Positions 5,403 through 6,001 of a stretch of DNA of 6,001 nt are shown piece by piece. The notes below the pieces were generated by a model that had not been told where the DNA came from, did not search any database, and was given only the letters and a program-made list of their open reading frames with translations. Position 1 is the stretch's first letter, and the number at the start of each line of letters is the position of its first letter. A program made the position numbers and the translations under genes. The stretch is from Chloroflexota bacterium (GTDB lineage: Bacteria > Chloroflexota > Limnocylindria > Limnocylindrales > CSP1-4), in contig JAJYMP010000282.1 in the NCBI GenBank assembly GCA_021786915.1, positions 1 to 6,001 of the forward strand, given 5' to 3'.

Positions 5403-5536
5403 TGTTGTTGTTGCCGCCGGGTGCTGGCGGGCCCGCTGCCAGCCGCAACCGTGGCCGTCCGCCATGCGAACCGGCGAGTCCAGTGGGTACGACCCGGTGT
5501 ACTCCCCGCCAACAAACAGCGGTGCCACGGCATTGG

Positions 5537-5542
5537 TATCAT
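5537..5542 (+). promoter_or_regulatory. -10 box of the vapBC promoter, leaderless type
   Basis: TATCAT matches the -10 consensus at five of six positions and ends seven bases before the VapB ATG at 5550. With this spacing transcription would begin at or next to the A of the ATG. No Shine-Dalgarno sequence is present between the box and the start, consistent with a leaderless mRNA. No good -35 box is visible. Short GTGCCA direct repeats at 5522 and 5545 flank the box and could bind the antitoxin. Confidence 0.55.
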
Positions 5543-5549
5543 AAGTGCC

Positions 5550-5792
5550 ATGAAGACGACCATTGACAAGGCAGGACGCCTCGTCATCCCGCGCCTGCTC
5601 CGCGACCGGATCGGGCTCGCTGGCGGCGGCGAGGTGGAGCTCGAGCTCGACGGGGCCGCGATCCGGATCGAGCCGGTCGGCGGCAGCGGCCTGCGCGAGG
5701 ACGGCGGCCTGCTCCTCATCCCGGCCTCCGGCACGCCACTGACCGCTGCGGCCGTGCGAGAGCTGATCGACGCCGACCGGCATGGACGCTGA
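5550..5792 (+). CDS. vapB: VapB antitoxin, AbrB/SpoVT swapped-hairpin type
   Basis: This 80-aa antitoxin is predicted to bind and neutralise the VapC ribonuclease encoded next to it, and to repress its own promoter. Residues 1-43 are a classic AbrB/SpoVT DNA-binding hairpin: MKTTIDKAGRLVIPRLLRDR, IGLAGGGEVE, then LDGAAIRIEP. The C-terminal segment (51-80: DGGLLLIPASGTPLTAAAVR and following residues) would thread into the toxin. Length is typical. An ATG at 5550 is chosen over earlier in-frame starts because the domain begins exactly there and a -10 box lies just upstream; the upstream extension back to 5226 has no recognisable sequence. The gene overlaps vapC by 11 bases, so the two are translated together. 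Confidence 0.88.
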   Translation: MKTTIDKAGRLVIPRLLRDRIGLAGGGEVELELDGAAIRIEPVGGSGLREDGGLLLIPASGTPLTAAAVRELIDADRHGR

Positions 5793-6001
5793 CCGCGCCG
5801 AGGTCCTGCTCCTCGATACGAGCGCGGCGGTCGCCCTCGTCGTCGAGGACCATGAGGCGCATGCCGTGACCCTCGATGCCGTCCGCGGCCGCCGTCTGGG
5901 CCTCGCGGGCCATGCGTGGTTCGAGACCTACTCGGTCCTGACGCGGCTGCCCGGCGGGCTCCGGCGGTCACCCGCCGACGTCGCCGCGCTGCTTGCCCAC
6001 G
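5782..6001 (+). CDS. vapC: VapC toxin, PIN-domain ribonuclease, cut by right edge
   Basis: Seventy-three codons are visible before the window ends. The start is ATG at 5782, inside the vapB gene. LLLDTSAAVALVVEDHEAH places the first PIN-domain Asp at residue 12. LAGHAWFETYSVLTRLPGGL gives the conserved Glu48 in the helix that carries it in VapC proteins. RRSPADVAALL continues the normal fold. PIN toxins cleave RNA (often tRNA or rRNA) using a metal held by three or four acidic residues; the remaining acidic residues lie beyond the window, so integrity of the gene cannot be judged. Full proteins are about 125-145 aa. The pairing with an AbrB-type antitoxin and the 11-base overlap fit a functional vapBC operon. 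Confidence 0.88.
   Translation, partial: MDADRAEVLLLDTSAAVALVVEDHEAHAVTLDAVRGRRLGLAGHAWFETYSVLTRLPGGLRRSPADVAALLAH

Larger units (their letters stand above)
5212..5549. other. 338-bp gene-free region with repeat, hairpins and antitoxin promoter
   Basis: No credible coding frame is present. Frames crossing this stretch lack recognisable motifs and only acquire sense at the VapB start at 5550. It contains the right-hand tRNA-like repeat (5349-5367), a hairpin directly before it (GGAGG 5337-5341, CCTCC 5346-5350), the terminator-like hairpin at 5382-5402, and a further inverted repeat GCTGGC/GCCAGC (5423-5428 and 5438-5443). Confidence 0.6.

Noticed and set aside
3421..5450. Integron gene-cassette array (small genes, antitoxin/toxin, hairpins)
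   Set aside because: The repeats lack paired GTTRRRY and RYYYAAC core sites and are exact direct repeats rather than attC-like folded sites.

Overview
The window is high-GC DNA with tightly packed, overlapping genes, GTG starts and one probable leaderless promoter. This points to an actinobacterium (Thermoleophilia-like lineages would fit), but no marker gene settles the taxonomy. It reads as an accessory or island region: no housekeeping genes, several broken genes, two toxin-antitoxin loci, and a repeat that looks like the 3' end of a tRNA gene.

Left half (about 1-3410, minus strand). A compact operon runs right to left: a short ParB/Srx-like protein (3353-3099), a GHKL ATPase related to topoisomerase VI subunit B (3102-1762), a Spo11/topoisomerase VI subunit A-like protein (1772-552), and a fourth open frame starting at 555 that leaves the window. 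Neighbouring genes overlap by 4, 11 and 4 bases, so they are probably translationally coupled. The A-like protein keeps the candidate catalytic Tyr and the Toprim acidic residues. The B-like protein keeps the ATP-binding boxes and the transducer lysine. Together they could form a complete type IIB-like DNA cleavage or strand-passage machine, with the ParB-like protein as a candidate DNA-binding or nucleotide-binding partner. A perfect 9-bp inverted repeat lies just upstream of the operon.

Middle (3437-5367). This 1.9-kb segment is bounded by two exact copies, in direct orientation, of a 19-bp sequence ending in GCCCCGACCATTT, which resembles the 3' end of a proline tRNA. Inside are the C-terminal remnant of an ECF-type sigma factor, a 95-aa GIY-YIG nuclease-like gene, and an antitoxin/toxin pair. 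The pair's XRE-family antitoxin is intact with a recognisable promoter and operator, but its RelE/HigB-like toxin is frameshifted.

Right end (5368-6001). A strong hairpin with a T-rich tail follows the second repeat. Then comes an AbrB-type VapB antitoxin, apparently translated from a leaderless message, overlapping by 11 bases a PIN-domain VapC toxin that runs off the right edge.

Gene-free stretches: 3793-3985 and 4274-4391 show nothing recognisable beyond short inverted repeats; 5212-5549 is described in its own entry.
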